53,344 nt of DNA from Fuerstiella sp. (GTDB lineage: Bacteria > Planctomycetota > Planctomycetia > Planctomycetales > Planctomycetaceae). The position numbers and the translations under genes were made by a program. Positions 25,243 through 34,281 of this stretch are shown here, in pieces. The stretch is from contig JALHMY010000066.1 in NCBI GenBank assembly GCA_022843805.1, positions 1 to 53,344 on the forward strand, written 5' to 3'. Below the pieces are notes generated by a model that ran no database searches, was not told the origin of the DNA, and worked only from the letters and a program-made list of their open reading frames with translations. How positions within the stretch are numbered: the first letter of the stretch is position 1; every line of letters starts with the position of its first letter.

Positions 25243-25489
25243 GAGAGGTTTCGACGCCTGGAAAAACCAGGGAAAAATTGGAAAAGGAACTTTTCAGAAC
25301 TTCCCTTAGACACTCTGAGATATCCTCGTGCTGTACCGTCACGACCCCATCAGATCGACCAGCAGCTCGCAGAACGGCGGCTTCCAGAGTCTGAATTTTT
25401 AGGGTCGAGTAGAATCGATCCAGCTCGCGGCTCAGTTCAGAAGGAATTCGAACTCGGGCCAATGCATCAGACGTTGATTGAGTCGACAT
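25223..25489 (-). CDS. Small protein of unknown function, possible DNA-binding or antitoxin-like
   Basis: An 88-residue protein with a strong ribosome binding site (GGAGGGG, 7 nt before the ATG). The N-terminal ALARVRIPSELSRELDRFY has the strand-then-helix look of ribbon-helix-helix proteins, and the second half (AGRSDGVVTVQHEDISECLR) is helix-turn-helix-like. The C-terminal 20 residues are loosely structured. A second short gene overlaps its end, an arrangement seen in toxin-antitoxin pairs, but no toxin motif is visible and the partner seems frameshifted. I do not recognise the family. Confidence 0.6.
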   Translation of the reverse strand: MSTQSTSDALARVRIPSELSRELDRFYSTLKIQTLEAAVLRAAGRSDGVVTVQHEDISECLREVLKSSFSNFSLVFPGVETSHVKIAS

Positions 25490-25656
25490 GTATCACCCCT
25501 CCGTGAAACCCACAATACAATTCGCTCGCCTCCGGGAAAGCCTGTCGTCATGTGCTGAACGATACCTGTAACAAAGCAAGTCGTCAATAAGGCACTACGC
25601 CTGGTAAACTCAACTTCCAGTCGCTTTCTTTACCGTATCGCCAGCATTTCTCCACA

Positions 25657-25914
25657 TCAGCTGCTTTGAGGCGCACGGACTAACGATAGTACCTCGTCGG
25701 CTGCTGCAGCGACTGGTTCGGCTGGCTCGTACCAGACGGTAATGACGTGTTTTGACGGCTCCAGGCTGCCTCCGCACGAGGACTGCTTAACGAAAACGAC
25801 CCGAACGTCGGGCCGTTCCGCCAGCCATGCATTGACTTCACCTTCGAGCTTCTCGCCGACAGTTGCGAGGCTGTTGAGGTAGCCGCAGGTCGCCGTAAAC
25901 AACTTAACTTTCAT
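25657..25914 (-). CDS. Conserved-looking small protein with a Cys-Gly-Gly motif, unknown function
   Basis: An 85-residue protein predicted as a small alpha/beta domain: MKVKLFTATCGYLNSL, a helix EKLEGEVNAWLAERP, then strand DVRVVFVKQSSCGGSLEPS and strand HVITVWYEP, closing with an Ala-rich helix. The two Cys residues (10 and 47) could form a disulfide or bind metal. The start ATG has no strong Shine-Dalgarno sequence. It lies 238 bp downstream of the sigma factor on the same strand and may belong to its transcript. Family not recognised. Confidence 0.6.
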   Translation of the reverse strand: MKVKLFTATCGYLNSLATVGEKLEGEVNAWLAERPDVRVVFVKQSSCGGSLEPSKHVITVWYEPAEPVAAAADEVLSLVRAPQSS

Positions 25915-25978
25915 TGCAGCTGATCTCGCGAAGGATGGGTGATTCTGGTGAGTGATTCGTTACGGTTCACAGACAAAT

Positions 25979-26028
25979 CGACCTGACATCGATCAGGAGG
26001 CGATCGCGAGGCGATCGAAGCCAGGTCG
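25979..26028. other. Imperfect palindrome in the sigma factor 3' region
   Basis: Outer 7-bp arms CGACCTG and CAGGTCG enclose a GCGATCGC-rich core; a second small palindrome GTTCGTGAAC follows. It could be a terminator or processing site between the sigma factor gene and the 85-residue gene. Confidence 0.3.
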
Positions 26029-26152
26029 TTCGTGAACGAACAATACTTCTTCATCACCGTTCTTTCGACTCGGAATGCGAAGAAAGAGTTCTAATACTCG
26101 TTGTACCGGAAAATGTACTCTTCACGGTTACGAGCAGTAACGTTCCTGCGTC

Positions 26153-26740
26153 CTATTGTTCCTTTCGTTCGGAGAGTTTTTGAAACAACCATGCACGCGA
26201 AAAGGTCCACCATCGTGAAGCGGTTGGGCGTGAGATGCCGAGCGTCTCGGCTGCGGTGACTTCATCGAGGCCAGCGAAGTAACGAAGTTTGACAAGTTCG
26301 GCCTTGTCCGGCATGACGCGTTCAAACTCTTCGAGCACTTCGTGTACCGCGATGACTTCCGACAGATCAATGGATGGACTGAGGGCAATCTCGGCCAGCG
26401 GTTCACGATGCAATTCGCTCCCACGTTTGATTCGGTCCCGGCTGCGTGCATGTTCAATCAGAATTCTGCGCATGGCCTCCGCTGCGGCCGAAAAAAAATG
26501 GCGCCGGTTGTCCCATGTCTGAGGCTCGCTGCGCAGAAGTCTCAGGTAAGCTTCGTGAACAAGAGCCGTCGGCTGGAGCGTATGTTCGGTCGCCTCATTC
26601 TTCATCCGGGCCGCCGCCAGTCGCCGCAACTCGTCATACACCAGTGGCAGCAGCTCATCTGCCGCGCAGACTTCGCCCTCAGACACGCGTTTCAGAATGC
26701 GTGAGACAGGAAATTCAGTGGAGTGTTCATCGGAGTTCAA
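26153..26740 (-). CDS. ECF-subfamily RNA polymerase sigma factor (TIGR02999-like)
   Basis: A 195-residue sigma factor. Region 2 is seen in ELLPLVYDELRRLAAARMK and LVHEAYLRLL; the segment WDNRRHFFSAAAEAMRRILI is typical of the planctomycete-rich TIGR02999 group. Region 4 is LVKLRYFAGLDEVTAAETLG, then ISRPTASRWWTFSRAWL. The start is TTG 26740; an in-frame stop lies only two codons before it and GGGTG is just upstream, so no earlier start is possible. The Ser/Thr kinase gene ends 69 bp upstream on the same strand, so kinase and sigma factor are probably one operon. This group usually lacks an anti-sigma gene nearby and may be controlled by phosphorylation; that is an inference here. Confidence 0.92.
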   Translation of the reverse strand: MNSDEHSTEFPVSRILKRVSEGEVCAADELLPLVYDELRRLAAARMKNEATEHTLQPTALVHEAYLRLLRSEPQTWDNRRHFFSAAAEAMRRILIEHARSRDRIKRGSELHREPLAEIALSPSIDLSEVIAVHEVLEEFERVMPDKAELVKLRYFAGLDEVTAAETLGISRPTASRWWTFSRAWLFQKLSERKEQ

Positions 26741-26809
26741 TGGTCACCCTGGAATCAATATGAGTGCCTGTATTCCTGAGATCACCGGACTCGACGGACA
26801 GACATACGG

Positions 26810-29800
26810 TTAATCCACCAGGGCGTCTTCCGGAGGATCCTTAATACGCCAGCTTCCGGGGGTCTTGCCAGGTTCCAGAATCGAAGTCATCAGGAGAATC
26901 CCAGCACCGGGATACTGCCAAAGATTTTCCCACGTCGTTGTTTTTCCTGAAAATTCATTGTAAACGGCGAGCAGCTCGGATTCCAGGACGTCAGGATGCC
27001 CATCCAACCACGCCAGCACCAGCGCACGGACGACGGGAACAGCATCCGGTGACATATAAATATGATCGTATTTGCTGAACCAGGTGAGGCTTGCACTGTT
27101 ATTGCCGGAACGAGCCAGGGGCGTGTTCGCTACAATTTCTCTGACTACACTTCGACTGAGCTGTGGCACCACAATCGGAGCATCGGAGAAGGGATCAACC
27201 TGAACTGAAGCTGGCTGAGCATTTGGCCATTTAAACTTCCTGTAGTTGACCTGATAAGAGATCCCAGCACCGGGCACGTGGAAGCCATCCGGCACTGACT
27301 GGCTCCAGCGGATGGATCCCAATTTGTGGCGAAACGAAACCTCGGTATCGTTCCCTTCGATTTTGAGGACGACCCTGGGCGGCTGATACTTCAACGTCCA
27401 TTCTCCGGATGCATCGTCTTTAACAATTTGGTCAAACAAGGCGTGGCCGCTAAAGAGTTGCTTTACGTCAGAAGACGGCGCGTGTGTCCTTTCCGACAAA
27501 CGGGCCAGACAGCCATTGATTGCCGCGACCTGGTCAGCATTGTCGATCTCGAAGCTGTTACCAGCCCATCGGAACGGCAGCGGAAATCCATAGCCATCCG
27601 CGATTAACTCCGGGAATCGTCGACGGACGTGTACCGTCTGAAAAGGATTCCCAACCAGTATTGTGCCCCGCTGATCGACGGACCATCCATAGTCCAGATC
27701 CTGGACCAGCACCTGGTATCGGCCGGGCGGAATTTCGGCAGGTTTACCCGTTCGTGCTTCACGAAATGAATCCTCACCCCACGTATTCCGGGAATCGTAG
27801 GTCAGCGGAGAGCCTTCGGACACCTCGAAGTCCAGACGCCGGAGACTGATGAACAGCCCCGGCTCGTCGATCCAGACTCGTACCTTACTTTTAAAGGATC
27901 CCCATGAGCCTCCAGTGTTATCCGGCATCTGCTTCGGATCAGTCAGCACTTCGACCGCATCACCCATCGGCACAGAGGGTGCCGAGACTGGGGGAAACGT
28001 TTGAATGCCCACCTGCCGTTCGGCTGATGCCGACTTCGGAGAATTCTGAGGCATTTCGGCCGCACCCGGTACTGGCGCCTCGACGCCGGGGGAACGCATC
28101 AGTGACCGGACCTGTGCTGGTTCTGCAGTCACGACGGTTGTTTGTCCTCGTTCGACACTGGCTGTAACGGTGAAAAATCGTTCCTGATTCAGCATGCTGT
28201 CGCTGTTGTAAGAAACGTAAATGTTGTGGGTTCCAGGTGTGGTTTTAATCCGCCATTCGCCAGGCCCGCCGGGCTGGAGAGTCGCCTGCAGGCCATCTAT
28301 GGAAATGTACTTCAGGTTTTCAGCGCCAGGAGTGCGGATCACGTAGGTGGCGTGTGGCGCCAGATCGCCCGGAGGCGGCAGGTGTGGAAGAATAAGAACC
28401 ACCGCGAATCCGAGGCTGGAGACGATTCCAAGGCCAAGGGTCGCAACGAGAATCCAGTTAAGTACTGTCCACGGGGAAAGTGTCCCGGAAGACTTCGTCG
28501 TCGCCGTGGCGTCCGAGGGTAATGAGACCTGAGTCGGCGTCGCACGAGGTGTGGCGAAAGTGGTGGAAACGGACTTTTGATTCTGAATGAACAAACTCGG
28601 GAAGTACCGGTTAAGTAAAAAGAACACGACGAACGCCAGCGGGAAGACAAACCAGCCAGCATGGTCACGAGCCATTTGTTCCAGCCAACCTGCATCGGAA
28701 CGACTCCTGAATATCAGCCATGCCCGGCACACGCCCCCCAGGAACATCCCCAGCGGCACGGAGATCATTGACTTCCAGTTGATAAACTTCCACGAGGTTT
28801 TCAGCAAAACCTGCAACAGTCCCAACAGCCCAAAGCCCAGAATCCCGGCGATTGGAAGCATTAAAATGCGGGATGTGAGATTCTCTCCCAGGAGGAAGCC
28901 GATCAGCATCGCAATGAGCGTCACTTGAAGCAGCCGATCTTTGAAGAGCCATCGCCTGAGGCCGGGGAGGATTGGTGTCAGCAACCACTGCGGAACGGGC
29001 TCAACGTCCTTTTGGAATGATGTCGTACTGCCGATCGCTGGCATCAGATCCACATGGGGTGCATTCGACATCACCCGAGCCTCCAGCACCTCGACCACTT
29101 CGCTCGCCGACTGAACTCGTCGCTCCGGTTCCTTCTCCAGCAGGCGATGCACAAGTTCGCCAAGCCATTCAGGAATTTCAGGATTGCACTGAGCAATTGG
29201 TCGCGGAGTCTCTTCACACACCTTCTTCATCACGGCCAGCATATTGTCCGCTCGGAACGGACTGACGCCGGTGCACATGGTGTACATGACGCAGCCGAGA
29301 CTAAAGAGGTCGCTGCGCTGGTCGACGATTTCACCGCGAGCCTGCTCAGGAGACATGCACTGCGGCGTGCCGAGGATTTCGCCGGTGTGAGTGATGCCGC
29401 CATCGGATGTTGTACGAGCCAGGCCGAAGTCGGTGATCCTGACTCGTTCGACACCATTCTCCAGCAGAATATTCGCCGGCTTGATATCGCGATGAATCAA
29501 TCCTCGCCGGTGAGCTGCGGTCAGCCCTTCCGCGATCTGCCGTGATATACGAACGATTTCTTCAACCTTCAGAGCACCCACTCGTTTGATCTTGTCGTGA
29601 AGAGTCTGGCCGACGATACATTCCATCACCAGATATGGTAACGTCGTTCGTTCGGTCCCCAGTGAAGCCTCTTCCGTTCCTTCCACCGCAAAAATCGTCA
29701 CGACATGCGGATGGCTGATGGCGGCAGCAGCGCGTGCCTCACGCAGGAATCTCTGTCGAGCTGCCGGAAGGCGTGCCAGTTCGGGAGCCAGAGCCTTCAC

Positions 29801-30202
29801 CGCAACGATTCGCTGCAGCTTTGGATCGTGAGCCCGAAAAACGACCCCCATGCCTCCGCGGCCGATCTCTTCGAGGATCTCGTAAGGCCCCAGCTTGCCG
29901 AGAGTGCCGGGTAATTCGCACGGCGACAGATACTGTCCAATGGGAGTCGCTTCAGAAGCGATGGCCGGTTTCTGCAGGAAATTGCCAGCCTGCTCATAAG
30001 CGACCAGCAATGCTTCAACGCGCTGCCGCTGAGTGGAATCAGCACAATGCCCGCTGAGAAATGCATCCCGTTCCGTTCCGGTTTTGCTCAGTGCGACCAG
30101 AAAAAGGCCCTCGACCGATAACGGATCAACGCTTCCCAGATTTGCCGGGTCGAGAGTCATGGGATCGAGGTCCGGGACGTCGGATTCGTGAGGCGTGGAC
30201 AT
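26810..30202 (-). CDS. Large membrane Ser/Thr protein kinase with extracytoplasmic C-terminal region
   Basis: A 1130-residue PknB-type kinase. The N-terminal 100 residues are acidic. The kinase domain (about 106-375) has the Gly loop GRGGMG (114-119), VAVK (Lys136), HRDIKPAN (catalytic Asp239), DFG (258-260) and SPEQARGE. It is followed by four hydrophobic segments (about 425-440, 446-468, 479-498, 516-535), a polar linker, and another membrane segment (about 578-605). The remaining 520 residues are probably outside the cytoplasm. They include PEGA-like beta stretches and three GxWxxK motifs (GEWRIK, GEWTLK, GSWRIK), which may mark repeated domains. GGAG lies 7 nt before the ATG. It probably senses an external signal and may act on the downstream ECF sigma factor. 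Confidence 0.93.
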   Translation of the reverse strand: MSTPHESDVPDLDPMTLDPANLGSVDPLSVEGLFLVALSKTGTERDAFLSGHCADSTQRQRVEALLVAYEQAGNFLQKPAIASEATPIGQYLSPCELPGTLGKLGPYEILEEIGRGGMGVVFRAHDPKLQRIVAVKALAPELARLPAARQRFLREARAAAAISHPHVVTIFAVEGTEEASLGTERTTLPYLVMECIVGQTLHDKIKRVGALKVEEIVRISRQIAEGLTAAHRRGLIHRDIKPANILLENGVERVRITDFGLARTTSDGGITHTGEILGTPQCMSPEQARGEIVDQRSDLFSLGCVMYTMCTGVSPFRADNMLAVMKKVCEETPRPIAQCNPEIPEWLGELVHRLLEKEPERRVQSASEVVEVLEARVMSNAPHVDLMPAIGSTTSFQKDVEPVPQWLLTPILPGLRRWLFKDRLLQVTLIAMLIGFLLGENLTSRILMLPIAGILGFGLLGLLQVLLKTSWKFINWKSMISVPLGMFLGGVCRAWLIFRSRSDAGWLEQMARDHAGWFVFPLAFVVFFLLNRYFPSLFIQNQKSVSTTFATPRATPTQVSLPSDATATTKSSGTLSPWTVLNWILVATLGLGIVSSLGFAVVLILPHLPPPGDLAPHATYVIRTPGAENLKYISIDGLQATLQPGGPGEWRIKTTPGTHNIYVSYNSDSMLNQERFFTVTASVERGQTTVVTAEPAQVRSLMRSPGVEAPVPGAAEMPQNSPKSASAERQVGIQTFPPVSAPSVPMGDAVEVLTDPKQMPDNTGGSWGSFKSKVRVWIDEPGLFISLRRLDFEVSEGSPLTYDSRNTWGEDSFREARTGKPAEIPPGRYQVLVQDLDYGWSVDQRGTILVGNPFQTVHVRRRFPELIADGYGFPLPFRWAGNSFEIDNADQVAAINGCLARLSERTHAPSSDVKQLFSGHALFDQIVKDDASGEWTLKYQPPRVVLKIEGNDTEVSFRHKLGSIRWSQSVPDGFHVPGAGISYQVNYRKFKWPNAQPASVQVDPFSDAPIVVPQLSRSVVREIVANTPLARSGNNSASLTWFSKYDHIYMSPDAVPVVRALVLAWLDGHPDVLESELLAVYNEFSGKTTTWENLWQYPGAGILLMTSILEPGKTPGSWRIKDPPEDALVD

Positions 30203-30376
30203 TGGTATTCTCCAGAAAGAATGAACTTCTCAGGGAGATGCGTCAATCGACTCCGGAGCGCCTCAGTGGATTTCAGGAAATTCTGACGTGACAGATGATT
30301 GATTGCGAATCAAACTGCCGGTTGTGAGGAACAAGTCGGGTTCAGGCGTTCCTCTCTGACTGCAAGGGTCGCGGAA

Positions 30377-32782
30377 ATGTGCCGGTGCAAACCAAATTTT
30401 CTGGTCAAACTTAATCTGCTGATTTTGAGCATCCCTTATCTGTTTCTGTTGCTCATACTTTCTGCGTGGGGGATCCCGGAGACCTCTGTGCTGGCTGGAA
30501 TCGACGAATCTGAAGGAAATGCTGACTCAGTAACGGTCGGCGATTCAGACGAACCACGAGGACTGAATGAGTTTTTCGAGGAGTACGTCTGGGCGAGGGT
30601 CGGGGAACGCACCTGTCTGCGATGTCATAAGGTTGGAGGAGATGCAGGGGAAAGTCAGTTCATTCTTCAGCCAGTCGAGCAGACTGCTTCTGACGCCGAT
30701 GATGCATTGAAGCACAATCGTCGAATGTTTGAGCTGATGGCGACGTCAAGGCCGGAGAACCCGCAAACCTCGGTTAGTTCCAGTGAATCAAGACTGATCC
30801 TCAAAGTGACTGGCAACCTGGATCATGGTGGTGGTGAGGTATTGAAGGAAGATTCGACCGGACTGCGAATTCTGAGGCAGTTCGTTCAGCGCCTGGCAGA
30901 TCCGATTTCCGCAGAAGATTCGACTTCAAAGTTGCTGCGATCGTCATCCCCAAAGTTGTTCGACGGTTTGACAAAACTCTCGCCAGCACGGCGGCTGCGG
31001 CGAATCACACTTTCTCTCGCCGGACGTTTGCCGTCCGGCTCCGAGCTGAGTGAAGCTGAGCAGGCCGGCGATGCCGCTGTTTCCGTCATACTCGATCGTA
31101 TTTTGCACGAGGATGCCTTTTACGAGCGTCTGAAGGAAGGTTTCAACGATATTTTTCTGACGGTGGGTATTGAGGACAACGCCGAAACACTGCTCTCATA
31201 TCACCACTTCGAGAAGACACGACTCTGGTATCAGCATCACGACTTCAGCGGGCTGCCCGAAGCGGAACGTGAACGAGCCGGATGGAAGCTCGCCGATGTT
31301 TATCGGCAGGCTCTGCTTCAGGAGCCCCTGCGGATGATCGAATACATCGTTCGAAACGATCGGCCGTTCACTGAAATTGCGACGGCCGACTATATCATGG
31401 TGTCACCTTACACCGCCAAAGGGTACGGGATTTTCGACAGCATCAGGGATCAGTTCAAAAATCCCGAAGACCCGTTCGAGTACATTCCGGCGAGACTGTC
31501 GGCACTGACGGGACGCGATGGGAAGACTCAGGAGTCGCTGACCGGACTTTATCCGCACGCCGGATTTCTCAGCATGTTCCATTACCTGCGTCGATACCCG
31601 TCCACGGAAACGAACCGTAATCGGCTTCGGGCTCGCATGTTTTACCAGCATTTTCTTGGCATCGACGTGATGCAACTCGCTCCACGATCAACGGATGCAT
31701 CTGCTGTTGCTGCGAAGTACGAGATTCCCACGATGCAGGCTCCTGACTGTGTTGTGTGCCATCGCACGATCGATCCGGTTGCAGGAATTTTTCAGGACTT
31801 TGATTTTGAAGGCCACGTGATCCCTCGTAAAGAGGGCTGGTACACGGATATGTTCCAGGCCGGATTTGAAGGCGAAGACATGCCTGTGTCTGAACGCTGG
31901 CGAGCACCTCAGTGGCTGGCAGAACGCACGGTCAGAGATCCTCGCTTTGCGACCGCGATGGTTGAACACGTTTATTATATTCTGTTCGGTCGCAGAGTTC
32001 TGCAGCCCCCGGACGATATCGACGACCCTTACTTTGGATCGCGCCGGAGGGCATATTTGGCTCAGCGAAAACTGATCGAAAAGACGGCCCGCGAATTTTC
32101 TGACGGTGGCTTCAATTTGAAGACCGCATTTCGCGGCCTGATTGACTCGGATTTTTATCGAGTCGATGGTGTGCAGGCCGTTTCTCTGAATCCGGATCGC
32201 GCGGCTGCACTCGATGATATGGGACTTGTGAGACTGCTCAGCCCCGAACAGCTGGAACGAAAGCTGAAGGCGATCTTCGGAAGGGAATGGGGACGGCTGG
32301 AAGGTGAAACAAAGATTCTCTATGGTGGCATCGATTCGATTTCGATCACCGAACGCAACGCCGATCCCAGCGGCGCCATGGGCGCGATCCAGCGAATTCT
32401 GGCAAATGATGTGGCGTGCTATCACGTGGCTCGTGAATTTCGGAAGCCCTCGGCCGAACGGCAGTTGTTTGCGACGATTGAGCCAGCCGTCGTTCCCGGC
32501 GACGAAATGTCCAACCAGCAGATACGTCACACGATCATTGGGCTTCATAAGCATCTTTTGGGCCAGGACCTTTCCGCCGATGATGCCGAGATTGAACGTA
32601 CTTTCAATCTGTTCGCCGATATCATCGCTGACGCGAATGCACAGGGCCGTTTGGAACCTCGTGAAACCTACTTCTGCGGAGGTCGCGAAGATTTTCGCAC
32701 CGAAGATCCATTGTACACCATCCGCGCCTGGCGTGGAGTGGTAACGTATTTGCTGAGGCAGCATGAGTTTTTGTACGAGTAG
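30377..32782 (+). CDS. Large secreted DUF1592/DUF1588-like cytochrome protein
   Basis: An 801-residue protein from ATG 30377, chosen because it puts the hydrophobic leader (FLVKLNLLILSIPYLFLLLI) at the N-terminus; the frame is open from 30299. An N-terminal haem site TCLRCH (C80, C83, H84) is followed by LRRITLSLAGRLPSGSELS, like the start of DUF1549 or DUF1592. The central PDCVVCHRTIDPVAG (C458, C461, H462) is the hallmark of DUF1588-type domains. A late domain includes YILFGRRVLQPPDD and a C-terminal YFCGGREDF. It is more distant from the other two cytochrome proteins than they are from each other. The DUF1501-like partner starts 39 bp after the stop. Confidence 0.85.
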   Translation: MCRCKPNFLVKLNLLILSIPYLFLLLILSAWGIPETSVLAGIDESEGNADSVTVGDSDEPRGLNEFFEEYVWARVGERTCLRCHKVGGDAGESQFILQPVEQTASDADDALKHNRRMFELMATSRPENPQTSVSSSESRLILKVTGNLDHGGGEVLKEDSTGLRILRQFVQRLADPISAEDSTSKLLRSSSPKLFDGLTKLSPARRLRRITLSLAGRLPSGSELSEAEQAGDAAVSVILDRILHEDAFYERLKEGFNDIFLTVGIEDNAETLLSYHHFEKTRLWYQHHDFSGLPEAERERAGWKLADVYRQALLQEPLRMIEYIVRNDRPFTEIATADYIMVSPYTAKGYGIFDSIRDQFKNPEDPFEYIPARLSALTGRDGKTQESLTGLYPHAGFLSMFHYLRRYPSTETNRNRLRARMFYQHFLGIDVMQLAPRSTDASAVAAKYEIPTMQAPDCVVCHRTIDPVAGIFQDFDFEGHVIPRKEGWYTDMFQAGFEGEDMPVSERWRAPQWLAERTVRDPRFATAMVEHVYYILFGRRVLQPPDDIDDPYFGSRRRAYLAQRKLIEKTAREFSDGGFNLKTAFRGLIDSDFYRVDGVQAVSLNPDRAAALDDMGLVRLLSPEQLERKLKAIFGREWGRLEGETKILYGGIDSISITERNADPSGAMGAIQRILANDVACYHVAREFRKPSAERQLFATIEPAVVPGDEMSNQQIRHTIIGLHKHLLGQDLSADDAEIERTFNLFADIIADANAQGRLEPRETYFCGGREDFRTEDPLYTIRAWRGVVTYLLRQHEFLYE

Positions 32783-32821
32783 ACCGAAAAGGCCTCGTCC
32801 GGCCCGTTTTGGAACGTTCCC

Positions 32822-34120
32822 ATGACACGTCGCAACTTCCTTCGACTCTGCAGCTCCGCTGGACTGGGCTTTTCATCATCGATTGGTCTCGATTCGATTC
32901 TGCGTGCCGATGAGGCGAAGAAGTCTGATCCTGATGGCTATCCCGGTCCGTATTACGTGGTATTCAATGCATCAGGCGGCTGGGATACAACGTATTTGAT
33001 GGACCCAAAAGGGGTCGATGGAATCAATCGACTTTATCAGCAGGGGGATATTCTGTCAGCGGGTGAGCATCACTTTGCACCGACAGCAAAGCATATTGAA
33101 AAAGGCATGAGCAACGAAGACTTCTTTGCGAAGTATGGATCAGAGCTGCGGACGTTTAACGGGCTGGATTTCTCTGTCAACAATCACACGCCCTGTTCAC
33201 GTTACATGGCCACAGGAAAGCTGGACAGTACCAGCTATCCGACCTTCCCGGCACTCGTTGCTGCCTGTAAAGGGGCGGACTCACCTCTGGCATTCCTGAC
33301 TTTTGGCAACTATTCGGCAACAGGAAATCTGGTGCCTATGTCGAGAGTTCCCTACCTGCAGTCGCTGAAGCTGCTGGCAAGGGCCGACTTTGTGGAAGGC
33401 AACGAGAGGGCTCCGTACCATGAACCGTTTGTGTCAGATCGTATTGAGCGGGCATTGCAGGAACAGTTTGAGGCCCGGGTTTCAAGCGTTCGACTTCCTC
33501 GTGTTGAACGCAGTCAAAGCATGTTGTATTCAGCGCAGGTGAATTCGAAAGCGTTGCAGCGAGTCGTTCCGTTCATTCCGAAGGAGCCGGCGAAGGAACG
33601 GCTGGCTCAACAGGCTGACATTGCACTTGCGGCATTCAGGGCAGGCGTGTGTGTCTCGGCGAATCTCTCGATTGGGCAATTCGACAGTCACAATAATAAC
33701 GACGCCGATCAGATGAAACTGATTCCGGAGTTCCTCGCGGGCATCGACGCTTTGCTTTGCAAAGCTGAGGAACTGCAGATCCGGGACAAGCTGGTGGTGA
33801 TCATTCAGAGCGAAATGGGCCGCACGCCGGACTACAACAATGGCAATGGAAAAGATCACTGGTCAATCGGTTCGATAATGTTTCTTGGCCCTGGAATTAA
33901 AGGGAACCGAGTGCTCGGCGCGACCGATGAAAAGCAGCAGCTCGTTCCTGTTAATCCTCAAACGCTGGCGATCGACCCGGATGCTGGCATCCGGGTCCGT
34001 CCTGAACATATCCACCAGTGCCTTCGCGAATTCGCCGGAATCCAGGATCACGCATTCAGCAGGCAGTTCCCTCATGGTGTTCCAGCCGGCGAGTCACTGC
34101 AGTCGTTCTGGATGACATAA
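32822..34120 (+). CDS. DUF1501-like Tat-exported protein, third copy
   Basis: A 432-residue protein beginning with the Tat leader MTRRNFLRLCSSAGLGFS. It has FNASGGWDTTYLMDPKG instead of the usual GGPSHxDLFDPKP and retains the signature SEMGRTPDYNNGNGKDHW with IGSIMFLGPGIKGNRVLGA. Two His clusters, SVNNHTPCSRYM and FDSHNNNDADQ, are probable metal sites. Shorter and more diverged than the copies at 4580 and 21151. Probably co-transcribed with the cytochrome protein upstream; a palindrome element starts 21 bp after its stop. Confidence 0.88.
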   Translation: MTRRNFLRLCSSAGLGFSSSIGLDSILRADEAKKSDPDGYPGPYYVVFNASGGWDTTYLMDPKGVDGINRLYQQGDILSAGEHHFAPTAKHIEKGMSNEDFFAKYGSELRTFNGLDFSVNNHTPCSRYMATGKLDSTSYPTFPALVAACKGADSPLAFLTFGNYSATGNLVPMSRVPYLQSLKLLARADFVEGNERAPYHEPFVSDRIERALQEQFEARVSSVRLPRVERSQSMLYSAQVNSKALQRVVPFIPKEPAKERLAQQADIALAAFRAGVCVSANLSIGQFDSHNNNDADQMKLIPEFLAGIDALLCKAEELQIRDKLVVIIQSEMGRTPDYNNGNGKDHWSIGSIMFLGPGIKGNRVLGATDEKQQLVPVNPQTLAIDPDAGIRVRPEHIHQCLREFAGIQDHAFSRQFPHGVPAGESLQSFWMT

Positions 34121-34140
34121 AAAATGCGACTCGTGCTTTT

Positions 34141-34228
34141 TCAAGCTTTGAATTTCGGGTAGTGGACCTTGCTAAGCGTCCTGCAGCCAGGGGATCTTTA
34201 GCAAGATCCACTACCTCCAACCCGAACG
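34141..34228 (+). repeat. Dispersed palindrome element, copy 3
   Basis: Same element and orientation as copy 1, with flanks TCAAGCTTTGAATTTC and CTCCAACCCGAAC. One arm carries a small change (GCTAAGCGTCC). It lies between the convergent DUF1501-like and RidA genes and could end transcription from both. Confidence 0.88.
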
Positions 34229-34281
34229 CTTTATCCAGACGGAGCACTACCGAAAGGCAAATTGTCATGGCTGGTGCCTGG

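Noticed and set aside
25223..25489. Histone-fold reading of the 88-residue protein
   Set aside because: The AGR...VTVQHEDI pattern is only loosely similar to histone alpha-helix ends and the first helix does not fit; left as unknown.
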